Assembly: GCF_002723455.1 (NCBI RefSeq)
Contig: NZ_PDUS01000004.1
Location: 1-64,000 of the forward strand
DNA length: 64,000 nt
From: Pseudoalteromonas sp. 3D05
GTDB lineage: Bacteria > Pseudomonadota > Gammaproteobacteria > Enterobacterales > Alteromonadaceae
Direction: 5' to 3'
Part shown: piece after piece, positions 1 to 9,633 of the stretch
Layout of the letters: every line of letters begins with the position of its first letter
How positions within the stretch are numbered: position 1 is the first letter of the stretch
Made by a program: the position numbers and the translations under genes
Notes under the pieces: generated by a model
What the model was told of the DNA's origin: nothing
The model's input: the letters and a program-made list of their open reading frames with translations, nothing else
The model's database searches: none

Positions 1-19
1 CCAGCTGAGCTATGCGCCC
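1..19 (-). tRNA. tRNA, 5' part only (cut by window edge)
   Basis: Read on the minus strand, the first 19 bases are a seven-base acceptor arm, then TA and the GCTCAGCTGG block of a D-arm, which is the 5' end of a tRNA. The anticodon lies outside the window, so the identity cannot be read. It follows a tRNA-Ser(GCU) on the same strand by 37 nt. In many gammaproteobacteria that position is held by tRNA-Arg(ACG), so Arg is a guess from synteny only. Confidence 0.75.
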
Positions 20-56
20 ATTCTTTACATTACAATATACCATTTATAAAAATAAA

Positions 57-149
57 TGGCGGAGAAGGAGGGATTCGAACCCTCGATAGAGCTACAAACC
101 CTATACTCCCTTAGCAGGGGAGCGCCTTCGGCCACTCGGCCACCTCTCC
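57..149 (-). tRNA. tRNA-Ser (anticodon GCU)
   Basis: The minus strand folds as a class II tRNA with a seven-pair acceptor stem, a D-arm, and an anticodon loop of CTGCTAA in a five-pair stem giving anticodon GCU. A long variable arm and a T-arm with GGTTCGAATCC follow. Discriminator G and an encoded CCA complete the gene. The 93-nt length and long variable arm fit tRNA-Ser. It decodes AGC and AGU. Confidence 0.97.
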
Positions 150-278
150 GTCTTGTGGGGCGTATAATAAAGATTTCAGAAAATATGTCAAACACTTTTC
201 TTGTTAAAAGTGGCTGTTCGGTCAGAGAACACTCATTAGTATAAAAAAAGAACGCTTTAAGCTTGATGATTAAGCTGT

Positions 279-479
279 TTAGGATTTTTTTATACTAGTA
301 TCAACACCCATCAAAGGAATAAGCTCATCACCTAGCTGCTCTAAGTATTGATCTTGATAACCTAATTGCTGGAACTCGGCGATACACGCACGATAATAAT
401 TTTGTCTTTGCTGCTCATTTGTGAAGCTATCCAAAGAGTTTAACTTTGGCTGTTTTTTATCATCCATATCTAAATCCAT
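279..479 (-). CDS. small acidic hypothetical protein (66 aa)
   Basis: The protein is not recognised. It is hydrophilic, with an acidic Asp-rich start (MDLDMDD) and a Gln/Tyr-rich middle, and has no signal peptide, membrane segment or cysteine pair. The balanced composition and a reading frame free of stops between two non-coding gaps suggest a real gene. No good ribosome binding site is visible before the first ATG; a second ATG at residue 5 is possible. It sits between the lysS terminator and the tRNA genes, on the same strand as both. Function unknown. Confidence 0.5.
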   Translation of the reverse strand: MDLDMDDKKQPKLNSLDSFTNEQQRQNYYRACIAEFQQLGYQDQYLEQLGDELIPLMGVDTSIKKS

Positions 480-713
480 TTATATAAGAACACTTTAGGG
501 TTAACTTTTAAATCAAAGTACATACTTTACGCTGTATTTACACTGAACAGTTTAGTCTAAAATTATTACTTTGCATTTTTTTATTAAATTATATCTAACT
601 AATTCTCTAACTTAATAAAAATCAGTTAATTACAGTAATGAATAGGTAATTTTTGACTTCCCTCAGCTTAACATCCCGAAATAGCGCACCTGCCTTACAG
701 ATATATCGCACAC

Positions 714-740
714 AAAAACGCCGCATTTAAGCGGCGCTTT
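714..740 (-). terminator. Rho-independent terminator after lysS
   Basis: A GC-rich hairpin (CGCCGC, six-base loop, GCGGCG at 719-736) is followed on the minus strand by a run of T. It lies about 25 nt past the lysS stop. The 223 nt between it and the 66-aa gene upstream at 480 hold nothing recognisable and are AT-rich. Confidence 0.85.
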
Positions 741-763
741 TCTACTATTTAATAAAAGTAGTA

Positions 764-2299
764 TTAGTCAGCTTGCGGGCGCATGTGCGGGAACAAGATA
801 ACATCTTTGATTGTTGATGAATCGGTAAACAGCATAACTAAACGGTCAATACCAATCCCCTCACCTGCCGTTGGCGGTAAGCCATACTCAAGTGCGCGAA
901 TGTAATCTTCGTCGTAATGCATTGCTTCATCATCACCGGCGTCTTTCTCTTCAACTTGACGCGTGAAACGCTCTGCTTGGTCTTGCGCATCGTTAAGCTC
1001 TGAGAAACCATTTGCAAGCTCACGGCCGCCAACAAAGAACTCAAAACGGTCAGTAACAAACGGGTTTTCATCGTTACGACGTGCAAGAGGAGATACTTCC
1101 CACGGGTAACCTGTGATAAATGTAGGTTGGATAAGCATGTGCTCAGCCGTTTCTTCAAATATTTCACATAAGAACTTACCTGGGCCCCATACGCAGTTTT
1201 CAGGAATTTTAACGTGTAATTGTTTAGCGTACGCTTTTAATTCTTCAAAGTGGTTTTCTGGGTCGTTAAATACCGCTGCATCAAACTCAGGGTTATACTT
1301 TAAGATAGCATCTGCCATGCTTAAACGCGTAAACGGTTGACCAAAGTCGTACTCTACTGAGTCAATCACTTCACCGTTTTCATCTTTCGTTGTATTAACA
1401 ACAATTGGGCTGCCAAGTACGTTTGTTGCCACTGTACGAAGCATATCTTCGGTGATGTTCATTAAATCAATGTAATCAGCGTACGCTTGATAGAACTCAA
1501 TCATAGTGAATTCTGGGTTGTGACGGGTTGATAACCCTTCGTTACGGAAGTTACGGTTAATTTCAAATACGCGGTCAAAACCACCTACTACCAAGCGCTT
1601 TAAGTAAAGCTCTGGTGCTATACGTAAATACATGTCTATATCAAGGGCGTTATGATGAGTCACGAATGGACGCGCCGTTGCGCCGCCAGGAATAACTTGT
1701 AACATCGGTGTTTCTACTTCCATAAAATCACGGTCAGCTAAGAAACGACGAATACCTTCAACCACTTGTGAACGAATACGGAACGTTTCACGGGTTGCTT
1801 CGTTGGTGATCAAATCAACATAACGTTGGCGATACTTCGTTTCTTGATCCGATAAGCCATGGAATTTTTCAGGAAGTGGGCGTAATGACTTAGTAAGTAA
1901 TTCATACTCTGTCATTTCTACGTATAAATCGCCTTTACCTGATTTATTAAGTGCACCTTTAACACCGATGATGTCACCGATATCAAGTTGACCGTATTTT
2001 GCTTTTAAATCTTTTTGTACATCTTTAGATGCATACGCTTGTACACGGCCTTTCATATCTTGAATAGACATGAACGGACCACGCTTGGCAAGGATACGTC
2101 CAGCAATTGACACTACATGCTGAAGCTCTATTAGCTCTTCTTTCGATTTATCACCAAACTCAGCCTGCAAATCTGCCGTGTAATGCTCACGACGGAATTG
2201 GTTTGGATGACCGTTGGCTGGGCAATTTTCGCGAATAGCGTCTAACTTGCCACGACGCTCAGCGATTAACTTATTTTCGTCTTGGATTTGTTCAGTCAT
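764..2299 (-). CDS. lysS: lysyl-tRNA synthetase, class II
   Basis: Charges tRNA-Lys with lysine in the cytoplasm. The 511-residue length fits bacterial LysS (about 505). An N-terminal OB-fold anticodon-binding domain covers roughly residues 60-150. The class II core follows, with motif 2 FRNEG near residue 250 and motif 3 [10 protein letters not shown] near the C-terminus. It lies 26 nt downstream of prfB, the usual prfB-lysS pairing, and is followed by a strong terminator, so it ends the transcription unit. Identification is secure. Confidence 0.98.
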   Translation of the reverse strand: MTEQIQDENKLIAERRGKLDAIRENCPANGHPNQFRREHYTADLQAEFGDKSKEELIELQHVVSIAGRILAKRGPFMSIQDMKGRVQAYASKDVQKDLKAKYGQLDIGDIIGVKGALNKSGKGDLYVEMTEYELLTKSLRPLPEKFHGLSDQETKYRQRYVDLITNEATRETFRIRSQVVEGIRRFLADRDFMEVETPMLQVIPGGATARPFVTHHNALDIDMYLRIAPELYLKRLVVGGFDRVFEINRNFRNEGLSTRHNPEFTMIEFYQAYADYIDLMNITEDMLRTVATNVLGSPIVVNTTKDENGEVIDSVEYDFGQPFTRLSMADAILKYNPEFDAAVFNDPENHFEELKAYAKQLHVKIPENCVWGPGKFLCEIFEETAEHMLIQPTFITGYPWEVSPLARRNDENPFVTDRFEFFVGGRELANGFSELNDAQDQAERFTRQVEEKDAGDDEAMHYDEDYIRALEYGLPPTAGEGIGIDRLVMLFTDSSTIKDVILFPHMRPQAD

Positions 2300-2325
2300 T
2301 TTTTAGCTCTTTTTTAGCTTGGTGG

Positions 2326-3424
2326 TTATAAACCAGATTTTAAGCTGGCTTCAATAAATTTGTCTAAGTTACCGTCAAGTACCGATTGGGTATTACGGTT
2401 TTCAACACCGGTACGTAAATCTTTAATGCGGGCGTCATCAAGTACGTATGAACGAATTTGACTACCCCAACCGATATCAGATTTGGCGTCTTCTTGGCTT
2501 TGTTTTTCAGCATTTTGTTGTTGCAGTTCAAGCTCAAATAATTTGGCCTTTAGCTGCTTCATCGCTTGCGCTTTATTTTTATGCTGTGAGCGCTCGTTTT
2601 GACACTGTACAACCGTATTCGTTGGCACGTGGGTGATACGTACTGCAGATTCGGTGGTATTTACGTGCTGACCACCCGCGCCTGATGCACGGTATACGTC
2701 AATTCGTAAATCAGACGGGTTAATATCAATTTCGATATTATCGTCTATCTCTGGGTATACAAATGCTGAAGCAAAAGATGTGTGACGACGACCACTTGAA
2801 TCAAAGGGGCTCTTACGTACTAAGCGATGCACTCCAGTTTCTGTGCGCAACCAACCATAAGCGTATTCACCAACGAAGCGTACAGTGGCGCCTTTAATAC
2901 CAGCAACATCACCATCAGTGGCTTCAACTAACTCAACTTTAAAGCCTTTCGCTTCGCCCCAGCGTAAATACATACGTAGTAGCATGTTACACCAGTCTTG
3001 TGCTTCGGTGCCGCCTGAGCCAGATTGTAAATCTAAGTAAGCATCGTTTGAATCGTGGGCGCCTGAGAACATACGACGGAACTCTAAACCTTCGAGCTGC
3101 TCGTTTAAGTCATCCAGCTCGCTTTGCGCCTCGTTAAAAGTCTCTTCGTCTTCAGCTTCTATAGCAAGTTCAAGTAAACCTTCAACATCGTCAGCACCGG
3201 CAACAAGATTATCAATTGTTTCAACAACGGCCTCTAGTGCTGATTTTTCACGGCCAAGTGCTTGCGCACGTTCAGGCTCATTCCATACCGCTGAATCTTC
3301 AAGTTCGGCGTTAACTTCTTCTAGGCGCTCTTGTTTATGAGCGTAGTCAAAGGTACCCCCGAAGCAGCTCGGTACGTTCGCGAATTTCCTTGATTTGATT
3401 AATCACAGGATTCACTTCAAACAT
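2326..3424 (-). CDS. prfB: peptide chain release factor 2, programmed +1 frameshift
   Basis: Releases the nascent peptide at UGA and UAA. The gene is two overlapping frames. Translation starts at 3424 and reads 25 codons to an in-frame TGA at 3349-3347. The shift site is the classic CTT TGA C, preceded by a GGGGG Shine-Dalgarno-like stimulator three bases upstream of CTT. Slipping +1 at CTT (3352-3350) joins the long frame that ends at 2326, giving 365 residues, the standard RF2 length. The long frame carries SPF (codon recognition) and GGQ (peptidyl-tRNA hydrolysis). Low RF2 lets the ribosome stall at TGA and shift, so RF2 controls its own synthesis. Confidence 0.98.
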
Positions 3425-3555
3425 CTACGTTACTCCAAAATGGCTGATTTACACGGCAATTTGCCCTATAAATTTCTTTAAATAATAAAAACGCCCGATT
3501 TTAACAAAAAACCGCGCGTTTTATTAGTATTTTATACACCCTAGTGCGATATTTT

Positions 3556-5277
3556 TTAAGGGCTCTTTTGCAGCTCACGGACAATTAATTGCAGACTAAA
3601 TTTACCCCTAAACTCATTTATATCGAGCTGATAAGCAACATCAACAAAACGTACTTCAGTGTCAGGCCACGCTTTAACGTCAACGCCAAAAGCAATAGCA
3701 TCGACCAAACGGCCAGATTGATGTTTAAGCACCAGCTTTAAATGCTTTTCACCAACAATTCGCTGCTGAACAACTTCAAAGGTGTGTTCAAACACTGGCT
3801 CTGGAAATTGCTGCCCCCACGGCCCTGCTTGTTTAATTAACTGCGCAAAATCCATATTAAAACAATCGCTGGGTAATTCGCCGTCGGTCAGAATAATGCA
3901 CTGTTTATGCTCTTCGCTTAATTGCGCTGTTACCGCCTGCTCAAATGCCTGTTTAAATTCTCCGAAATGCTGTTCATTGATGCTCAACCCAGCAGCCATG
4001 GCATGACCACCAAATTTGCTTATTAAGTGAGGATGCACAGTATTTAAACGCTCGAGAAGATCACGCATGTGCAGCCCTTCAATCGAACGGCATGAGCCCT
4101 TAATTTCGCCATTATCGCCACCAGCGAATATAACGGTGGGCCTGTGATACTTTTCTTTTAAGCGCCCCGCTAAAATACCAATCACACCTTGATGCCAATC
4201 TTCTTGATACAGGCAAATTGCATCGGGCACTGTATCGCTACTAAATGCAAGCCGGTCAAGCACCGCCTGTGCCTCTGTTTGCATACCCTGCTCTATTTCA
4301 CGGCGCTCATGATTTAAGCTATCAAGCTCGCCAGCGATGCGCCTTGCTTGATTTAAATCCGCTGATAACAAACACGCTATACCTAAACTCATGTCGTCTA
4401 AGCGCCCTGCAGCATTTAAGCGTGGTGCTAATGAAAAACCAAAATCACTGGCACTTAAGCGTGCAGCATTGCGATTTGCAACTTCTATTAATGCGGTGAT
4501 CCCAGGGCGCGTATTACCACTGCGAATACGCGCTAGACCCTGGTGCACTAAAGTGCGATTATTCGCATCCAGCGCGACCACATCAGCAACCGTGCCCAGT
4601 GCAACAATATCAAGTAACGCTGCTAAATTAGGGGGCTGCTGCGCAGTAAAATGCCCTGAATCGCGCAAAGCACTTCTTAGTGCGATTAATAAATAAAACG
4701 CAACCCCCACACCTGCAATTGATTTTGATGGGAACTCACAGTCGTGACGGTTTGGGTTAACGATGGCATCGGCATTGGGTAATTGCTCACCTTGCAAGTG
4801 GTGGTCAGTAACCAGGACTTTAATACCTGCTGCTTTAACAATCTCAATACCTGCAATGCAAGATATCCCATTATCAACAGTGATTACTAAATCGGGCGCT
4901 ATGGTGACTATTTGCTCAGCAAGCGCAGGGCTCAGCCCATACCCTAAGCTAAACCTATCTGGAATCAGATAATCTAAATGCGCAAAACCAAACATGGTCA
5001 GGCCGTGCATTAATGTTGCAGTACTGGTAGCACCATCAGCATCAAAATCACCCACAATAAGAATTTTACTTTGAGTTTGCAGCGCCCAAATTAATAGCTC
5101 AGTGGCTTTATCAATATCTTTAAACAACCTAAAGTCATGCAATGTGGCTGCGCTATTATTTAATTCATCGGCATGGCTTACTTGGCGAGTGGCGTAAATT
5201 TGCTTAATAACTGGGTGTAGATTACTAGGAAGGTGTGAGTCATCCACAGTTTGTCGAGCTTGAATTATTTTTTTCAT
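3556..5277 (-). CDS. recJ: single-stranded-DNA-specific 5'-3' exonuclease RecJ
   Basis: RecJ degrades single-stranded DNA 5' to 3' in RecF-pathway recombination, mismatch repair and base excision repair. The 573 residues match the family. DHH phosphoesterase motifs are visible: DFDADG near residue 80, TVDNG and TDHH near residues 135-160 for metal binding, then a DHHA1 region with GGHAMAAGLS near residue 420, and a C-terminal OB-fold. It sits between dsbC and prfB as in many gammaproteobacteria, but a terminator at 5313-5338 separates it from dsbC. Confidence 0.97.
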   Translation of the reverse strand: MKKIIQARQTVDDSHLPSNLHPVIKQIYATRQVSHADELNNSAATLHDFRLFKDIDKATELLIWALQTQSKILIVGDFDADGATSTATLMHGLTMFGFAHLDYLIPDRFSLGYGLSPALAEQIVTIAPDLVITVDNGISCIAGIEIVKAAGIKVLVTDHHLQGEQLPNADAIVNPNRHDCEFPSKSIAGVGVAFYLLIALRSALRDSGHFTAQQPPNLAALLDIVALGTVADVVALDANNRTLVHQGLARIRSGNTRPGITALIEVANRNAARLSASDFGFSLAPRLNAAGRLDDMSLGIACLLSADLNQARRIAGELDSLNHERREIEQGMQTEAQAVLDRLAFSSDTVPDAICLYQEDWHQGVIGILAGRLKEKYHRPTVIFAGGDNGEIKGSCRSIEGLHMRDLLERLNTVHPHLISKFGGHAMAAGLSINEQHFGEFKQAFEQAVTAQLSEEHKQCIILTDGELPSDCFNMDFAQLIKQAGPWGQQFPEPVFEHTFEVVQQRIVGEKHLKLVLKHQSGRLVDAIAFGVDVKAWPDTEVRFVDVAYQLDINEFRGKFSLQLIVRELQKSP

Positions 5278-5312
5278 GCAGCTGGCGGTACTTTTAAGCT
5301 AGGAGAGCTAAC

Positions 5313-5338
5313 AAAAAAAGGCCTAAAACGGCCTTTTT
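5313..5338 (-). terminator. terminator between dsbC and recJ
   Basis: A hairpin with AAAAGGCC and GGCCTTTT arms around a six-base loop has T-rich flanks on both strands. On the minus strand it lies 17 nt past the dsbC stop and 36 nt before the recJ start. recJ therefore needs either read-through or its own promoter in a very short gap. Confidence 0.75.
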
Positions 5339-5354
5339 AAAACGTTTTATTTAA

Positions 5355-6086
5355 TTATGAAGACTTTTTCGCTTCAAGTGCAGCACTGAGCGCTGCTGCA
5401 GGTTGGTAACCTGGGATCATAGTACCGTCTTCTAAGATAATGGCTGGTGTGCCACTAATACCAAAGCTTTGCCCTAATTGGTAGTGCTCAGCGATTGGTG
5501 CTGCACAGCCTTGTACTGTCATTGTTTCAGCTCCGGCTTTTGCCTCGGTAAGTGCTGATTGTTGATCTTTAGCACACCAAACATTCATTAAATCAGTATA
5601 ACCAGAACCTTGTAAACCACCACGTGGGAATGCTAAATATTTAACTGTAATACCCGCTTCAAGCAAGTCATCAAGTTCTCGGTGTAACTTACGACAGTAA
5701 CCACAGCTTATATCGGTAAAAACGGTAATGCTGTGTTTTTCATCTTTTGCTTTGTACACAATCATTGATTCTTCGTAATCTGACAACCCTTCTTTGCGAA
5801 CACCATTTAATGCTTGCTCGGTCAAATTACTGCGATTACTTAAATCAATTAATGTGCCTTGCATTAAAAATTGACCATCTGGGCTTGCGTAAAGCACACC
5901 TTTATCAGTGATTAATTCTTTTAAACCAGCCACTGGGCTTGGATTAATGTGCTTTACAGTCACTCCAAGCTCTGCAAACTTAGTCACAATCGGGTCATTG
6001 GCATCAGGTACGGCTAATACACCATTTGCAAACGCACTTAAACTGGTGCCTAACATTGCACCGGCTAATACTAACTTTTTCATCAT
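5355..6086 (-). CDS. dsbC: periplasmic disulfide isomerase DsbC
   Basis: Rearranges wrong disulfide bonds in periplasmic proteins and is kept reduced by DsbD. The start at 6086 (MMKKLVLAG...) gives a clean signal peptide cleaved after AFA and has an AGGA upstream. An ATG 60 nt further upstream would spoil the signal peptide and touches the xerD stop. An N-terminal dimerisation domain is followed by a thioredoxin fold with the active site CGYC, the DsbC signature. A second cysteine pair further on matches the structural disulfide of the family. It follows xerD as in Escherichia coli. Confidence 0.96.
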   Translation of the reverse strand: MMKKLVLAGAMLGTSLSAFANGVLAVPDANDPIVTKFAELGVTVKHINPSPVAGLKELITDKGVLYASPDGQFLMQGTLIDLSNRSNLTEQALNGVRKEGLSDYEESMIVYKAKDEKHSITVFTDISCGYCRKLHRELDDLLEAGITVKYLAFPRGGLQGSGYTDLMNVWCAKDQQSALTEAKAGAETMTVQGCAAPIAEHYQLGQSFGISGTPAIILEDGTMIPGYQPAAALSAALEAKKSS

Positions 6087-6145
6087 GTTCTCTATATCCT
6101 GATAATTCGTCTTTACTATGACCGCTATTGCACTAAAAAATTTCA

Positions 6146-7099
6146 TTAAGCGCGCGGGTGATGCTGCTGATGTACCGATTTTAACCGTTCATTGGCAACA
6201 TGGGTATAAATTTGTGTTGTTGATAAATCGCTATGCCCTAACATCATTTGTACAACTCTCAGGTCTGCACCATGATTTAGTAAATGCGTTGCAAAAGCAT
6301 GACGCAGTGTATGCGGTGATAAAGGCGACTCAACTGATGCCAAAATAGCATAGTGTTTAATCCGATGCCAAAAAGTTTGTCGAGTCATACCCACTCCGCG
6401 CTTGGAAGGAAACACAAAATCGGTGGCATGCTTGATCATTTGTGCTCGGCCTACTTTTAAAAACTGCTCAAGCCAATGCATGGCTTCTTCGCCAAGCGGT
6501 ACCAAACGCTCTTTATTTCCTTTGCCTTTTACAAACACGACTGATTGACGAAGATTTATTTGCTCCATTCGTAAGCCAACAAGCTCACTAACCCGCAAAC
6601 CCGTTGCATATAAAAGCTCTAACATGGCTTTATCGCGCAGTCCCATGGGCTCTTCAACATTAGGTGCTGCAAGTAATGCTTCAACTTCATTTTCAGAAAG
6701 TGTTTTAGGTAGTGTCTGGCCCGCTTTTGGCTGAGCGATATTCACCATCGGCGATTCGCTTAAATACTTTTCGCGCACTAAATACTGATAAAAACGCTTT
6801 AATGCACTAATACTTCGCGCTGTACTGCGTGGCTTTAAACCTAAATCAACTCGATGGGCTAAATAACTTTCAATGTCTAAGGCGGATATTGTGAGTAAAT
6901 CTTGCCCTTCAAGAAATAAACAAAATTTATCTAAGTCACTGCGATACGCTGATAACGTATTTTCACTGACATGCTGTTCAAGATAAAGGTTATCTAAAAA
7001 CGATTCTAAATAATCGATATTAGTTAATACCTCATTATCAACGTCATTAAGTGTTTCTAATGGCTTGTTTTTGTTTAACGATGTCACAGTTATTCCCAT
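6146..7099 (-). CDS. xerD: tyrosine recombinase XerD
   Basis: With XerC it resolves chromosome dimers at dif during division, activated by FtsK. Catalytic residues of tyrosine recombinases are visible: Arg169 in ATGLRVSEL, Lys in VKGKGNK near 191-193, His263 and Arg266 in SPHTLRHAF, His289 in LGHSDL, and Tyr298 in TTQIYTH. The C-terminus HQQHHPRA is typical of XerD. The protein has about 20 more N-terminal residues than the E. coli protein, and no internal ATG would remove them. It heads the xerD-dsbC-recJ-prfB-lysS gene string and is divergent from fldB. Confidence 0.96.
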   Translation of the reverse strand: MGITVTSLNKNKPLETLNDVDNEVLTNIDYLESFLDNLYLEQHVSENTLSAYRSDLDKFCLFLEGQDLLTISALDIESYLAHRVDLGLKPRSTARSISALKRFYQYLVREKYLSESPMVNIAQPKAGQTLPKTLSENEVEALLAAPNVEEPMGLRDKAMLELLYATGLRVSELVGLRMEQINLRQSVVFVKGKGNKERLVPLGEEAMHWLEQFLKVGRAQMIKHATDFVFPSKRGVGMTRQTFWHRIKHYAILASVESPLSPHTLRHAFATHLLNHGADLRVVQMMLGHSDLSTTQIYTHVANERLKSVHQQHHPRA

Positions 7100-7178
7100 G
7101 TAATCAAGGTATCAATTAGTAATACCTTACGGTAAACTTGAGCCTATCATATCAAGCAAACACACAGTGATAAATACG

Positions 7179-7700
7179 ATGCAAATTGGTTTATTTTATG
7201 GCTCTACAACTTGTTATACTGAAATAGCAGCAGAAAAAATCCGCGATATCATTGGGCAAGACATTGTCAGCCTGCACAATATCAAAGATGAGCCACTAAA
7301 AAATGCAGAGAATTACGATTTTATCATCTTTGGTATTTCAACATGGGACTTTGGTGAGCTACAAGAAGATTGGGAATCAATCTGGGATGACATTAAAGAC
7401 GTTAACCTAACGGGAAAAACCATCGCCCTATTTGGTATGGGTGACCAACAAGGTTACGGCCAATGGTTCCAAGATGCGTTAGGCATGCTACACGATGAAA
7501 TGAGCAGCCAAGAATTTACCCTGTTAGGCTTGTGGCCAAATGATGCCACCTATGAATTTGAAGCCTCAAAGGCACTCACCCCTGATGGCAAGCATTTTGT
7601 CGGCCTTGCGCTTGATGAAGACAGTCAGTACGAGCACAGTGATGAGAGAATTGCCAATTGGGTTGAGCAAATAATGACTGAATACAGCGAAACTTTGTAA
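7179..7700 (+). CDS. fldB: flavodoxin 2
   Basis: A small FMN-binding electron carrier. The ATG at 7179 ([15 protein letters not shown]) matches the known start of FldB; a GTG four codons upstream is in frame but less likely. The phosphate-binding loop GSTTCYTE is at the N-terminus, and the flavin-stacking loop [12 protein letters not shown] is near residues 55-68. The length of 173 residues fits long-chain flavodoxins. The gene is divergent from xerD, the same arrangement as in E. coli. Confidence 0.95.
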   Translation: MQIGLFYGSTTCYTEIAAEKIRDIIGQDIVSLHNIKDEPLKNAENYDFIIFGISTWDFGELQEDWESIWDDIKDVNLTGKTIALFGMGDQQGYGQWFQDALGMLHDEMSSQEFTLLGLWPNDATYEFEASKALTPDGKHFVGLALDEDSQYEHSDERIANWVEQIMTEYSETL

Positions 7701-7737
7701 CCGTCAGAAGTATTTTAACTCCTACTGGAAGCTGAAC

Positions 7738-7763
7738 AAAAAGGGGTTGGCACATAACCCCTT
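7738..7763 (-). terminator. terminator in the fldB / DUF4153 convergent gap
   Basis: The arms AAGGGGTT and AACCCCTT form a stem with a seven-base loop. The run of A at 7738-7742 makes a U-tract only on the minus strand, so it serves the converging membrane-protein gene best. Confidence 0.65.
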
Positions 7764-7843
7764 AACTACTGAGTAAATGTAGTGGCTTTTAAAATAGATG
7801 ACGTTTACTTCTGTAAACGCCATAAAATTAAACGGTTTTAAAA

Positions 7844-9571
7844 CTAATTAGGCACATCGTTAGCTACTTTAAACACCACATCGCCTACCTTTAAATGATT
7901 ATAGCGCGGTTTTTCTACTTCGACTTTGCCTGCTTCTAATAAGGTTTTTAATAACTTTATTTGCGCTGGGTTATCTGTATTCATGTATTTTTGTTGCCAC
8001 TCACCGTCATTTTCAAACCAAAGTTTGGCCTCTGTAAAGTGATTAGTTTCATCAATAAAGACATACTCTGGCAGGTTGTCGTTATTCAAATCAATTGCGA
8101 TAAAATAAAAAGAGTGGCTGTTTAAAGGTGCCCAATTACTAAAATGCAGAGTATCGAAAGTGGCCTTAATCAGTTCATCTGGAAACGCTTCTTGCTGCGG
8201 CCAAAATACACTGTGTTCGATAAATTCTGAGAGTGTTTCAAGCTCTTTAACAGTTTCAAAATCAGGGTTAACATACATTCGCTCAATAATTGCCACTTGC
8301 TCTGGGTGCGAGTTTTTTATTTGCGCTTTCAAATCTTGCATTGCAAGATAACCTTGCCGTCCCAGATTTGATGCAAAGTAATTATAATCAAACTCTTCAA
8401 GCGTGACTTTACCATCATTTAAGCGCGCAATCTGGCTATCACTCGCGATACGTTGAAAATTCAACAAAGGTGAATTTACCAGCAGCATACTTACCAGCAC
8501 AATAAGGCCCATGCCAATATTGACCTTGTTTTGAACCTCGAGCCAAGCGTCACGCTTTTTAATAATCCCGACTAAATAGCCAAACGAAAAACACGCCAGT
8601 AAAAAGCATATTAAAATGGCCCAACATCTGGCAACACTTAAACCATATTGGTCAACACGTAGCCACAGCCCATAAGCTGCAATTAGGCTATAAATAGGTA
8701 ATAAACCAACACCTATAATAATCAGCCTATGCAATACAACATTATAAGGGCGCTGCAATGACGCATGTTGATAAACCGTATTTATAAAAAACAGTGTTAG
8801 CAATTGCAGCCATAAAACCAACGAAGTACCACTGCCTGTTTGCCATAATTTTTCAAGCCCTGCAAAGGGTAAAGTCGCTAAAAACCCCAAAGAAACAATG
8901 GTCAAAACAGGCAGTAAAAACTTAATTAGAACTTGCAGTAATGTTGCTATGCTTTGTTCTACATTTAGCAGACCCCTAAATACAATACTTGCAAAAGCAA
9001 ACGCTAAGGTAATTGTAGGGATCCAAAACCATTCTTTTCTTAATAGCGCTGTGAAAAATTCAATGTCCAACGCGTCAAATAAGGCTGCGCCTAAATTTAA
9101 AATGCCCCAGAAGATTAATACAAATAACCAACACTCTATAAATAAAAGAAAATTACGCCATGAAAGTTTGAACAACTGAGCATAATGAATCGCCTCTTTA
9201 TCTATAAACTGCTGGATATACATTAAAGCTTTAAAACTTGCGACCAAAGAGGTCATTACGAACGTAGCTGTTAGCCAATCATTATCAATCAATGCTAACG
9301 GGTAATGCTCAGATCCAATGTATGCACCTAATAGTGACAACAATAAGCAAAAAGGAAGCAAATAAATAAGCAGTTTTTTTATCTTACCTTGCTCCACAGC
9401 AAGTAACGTCAGTAAAGGAAAACTGATTACAAATGTAGCCAAAGAGGTAAACCAAATCGGGTCGGTGGCGGGCCATGTTGCCCCTTCAAGGCTGCGGTAT
9501 AACAGTGTTAGAGCAATCCCTTGTAACACAGCTAACAGTATCATGAATGATTTAGGCAATTGATTATCCAT
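7844..9571 (-). CDS. DUF4153 family membrane protein
   Basis: A 575-residue integral membrane protein. The first ~370 residues contain about ten to twelve hydrophobic segments in the pattern of the DUF4153 family. The last ~200 residues are soluble and include a stretch resembling a calculated-solubility or beta-rich sensor region (YFIAIDLNNDNLPEYVFID, near residue 490). This looks like an FG-GAP/EF-hand-like loop with a DLNNDNLPE calcium-type signature. Function is unknown for the family. It stands alone, convergent to fldB, with about 60 nt to trmN upstream on the same strand. Family assignment is from memory of its shape and is moderately sure. Confidence 0.75.
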   Translation of the reverse strand: MDNQLPKSFMILLAVLQGIALTLLYRSLEGATWPATDPIWFTSLATFVISFPLLTLLAVEQGKIKKLLIYLLPFCLLLSLLGAYIGSEHYPLALIDNDWLTATFVMTSLVASFKALMYIQQFIDKEAIHYAQLFKLSWRNFLLFIECWLFVLIFWGILNLGAALFDALDIEFFTALLRKEWFWIPTITLAFAFASIVFRGLLNVEQSIATLLQVLIKFLLPVLTIVSLGFLATLPFAGLEKLWQTGSGTSLVLWLQLLTLFFINTVYQHASLQRPYNVVLHRLIIIGVGLLPIYSLIAAYGLWLRVDQYGLSVARCWAILICFLLACFSFGYLVGIIKKRDAWLEVQNKVNIGMGLIVLVSMLLVNSPLLNFQRIASDSQIARLNDGKVTLEEFDYNYFASNLGRQGYLAMQDLKAQIKNSHPEQVAIIERMYVNPDFETVKELETLSEFIEHSVFWPQQEAFPDELIKATFDTLHFSNWAPLNSHSFYFIAIDLNNDNLPEYVFIDETNHFTEAKLWFENDGEWQQKYMNTDNPAQIKLLKTLLEAGKVEVEKPRYNHLKVGDVVFKVANDVPN

Positions 9572-9633
9572 ATCTATTTACTCCGGGTCATTTTAGTTAG
9601 TGTGCGTTATTTGTACCTATTATTCAATAAAGC

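Noticed and set aside
56..244. Plus-strand 62-codon ORF
   Set aside because: It lies across the tRNA-Ser gene on the other strand and has no ribosome binding site.
4245..4696. Two plus-strand ORFs opposite recJ
   Set aside because: Shadow frames of recJ; composition and lack of start signals argue against coding.
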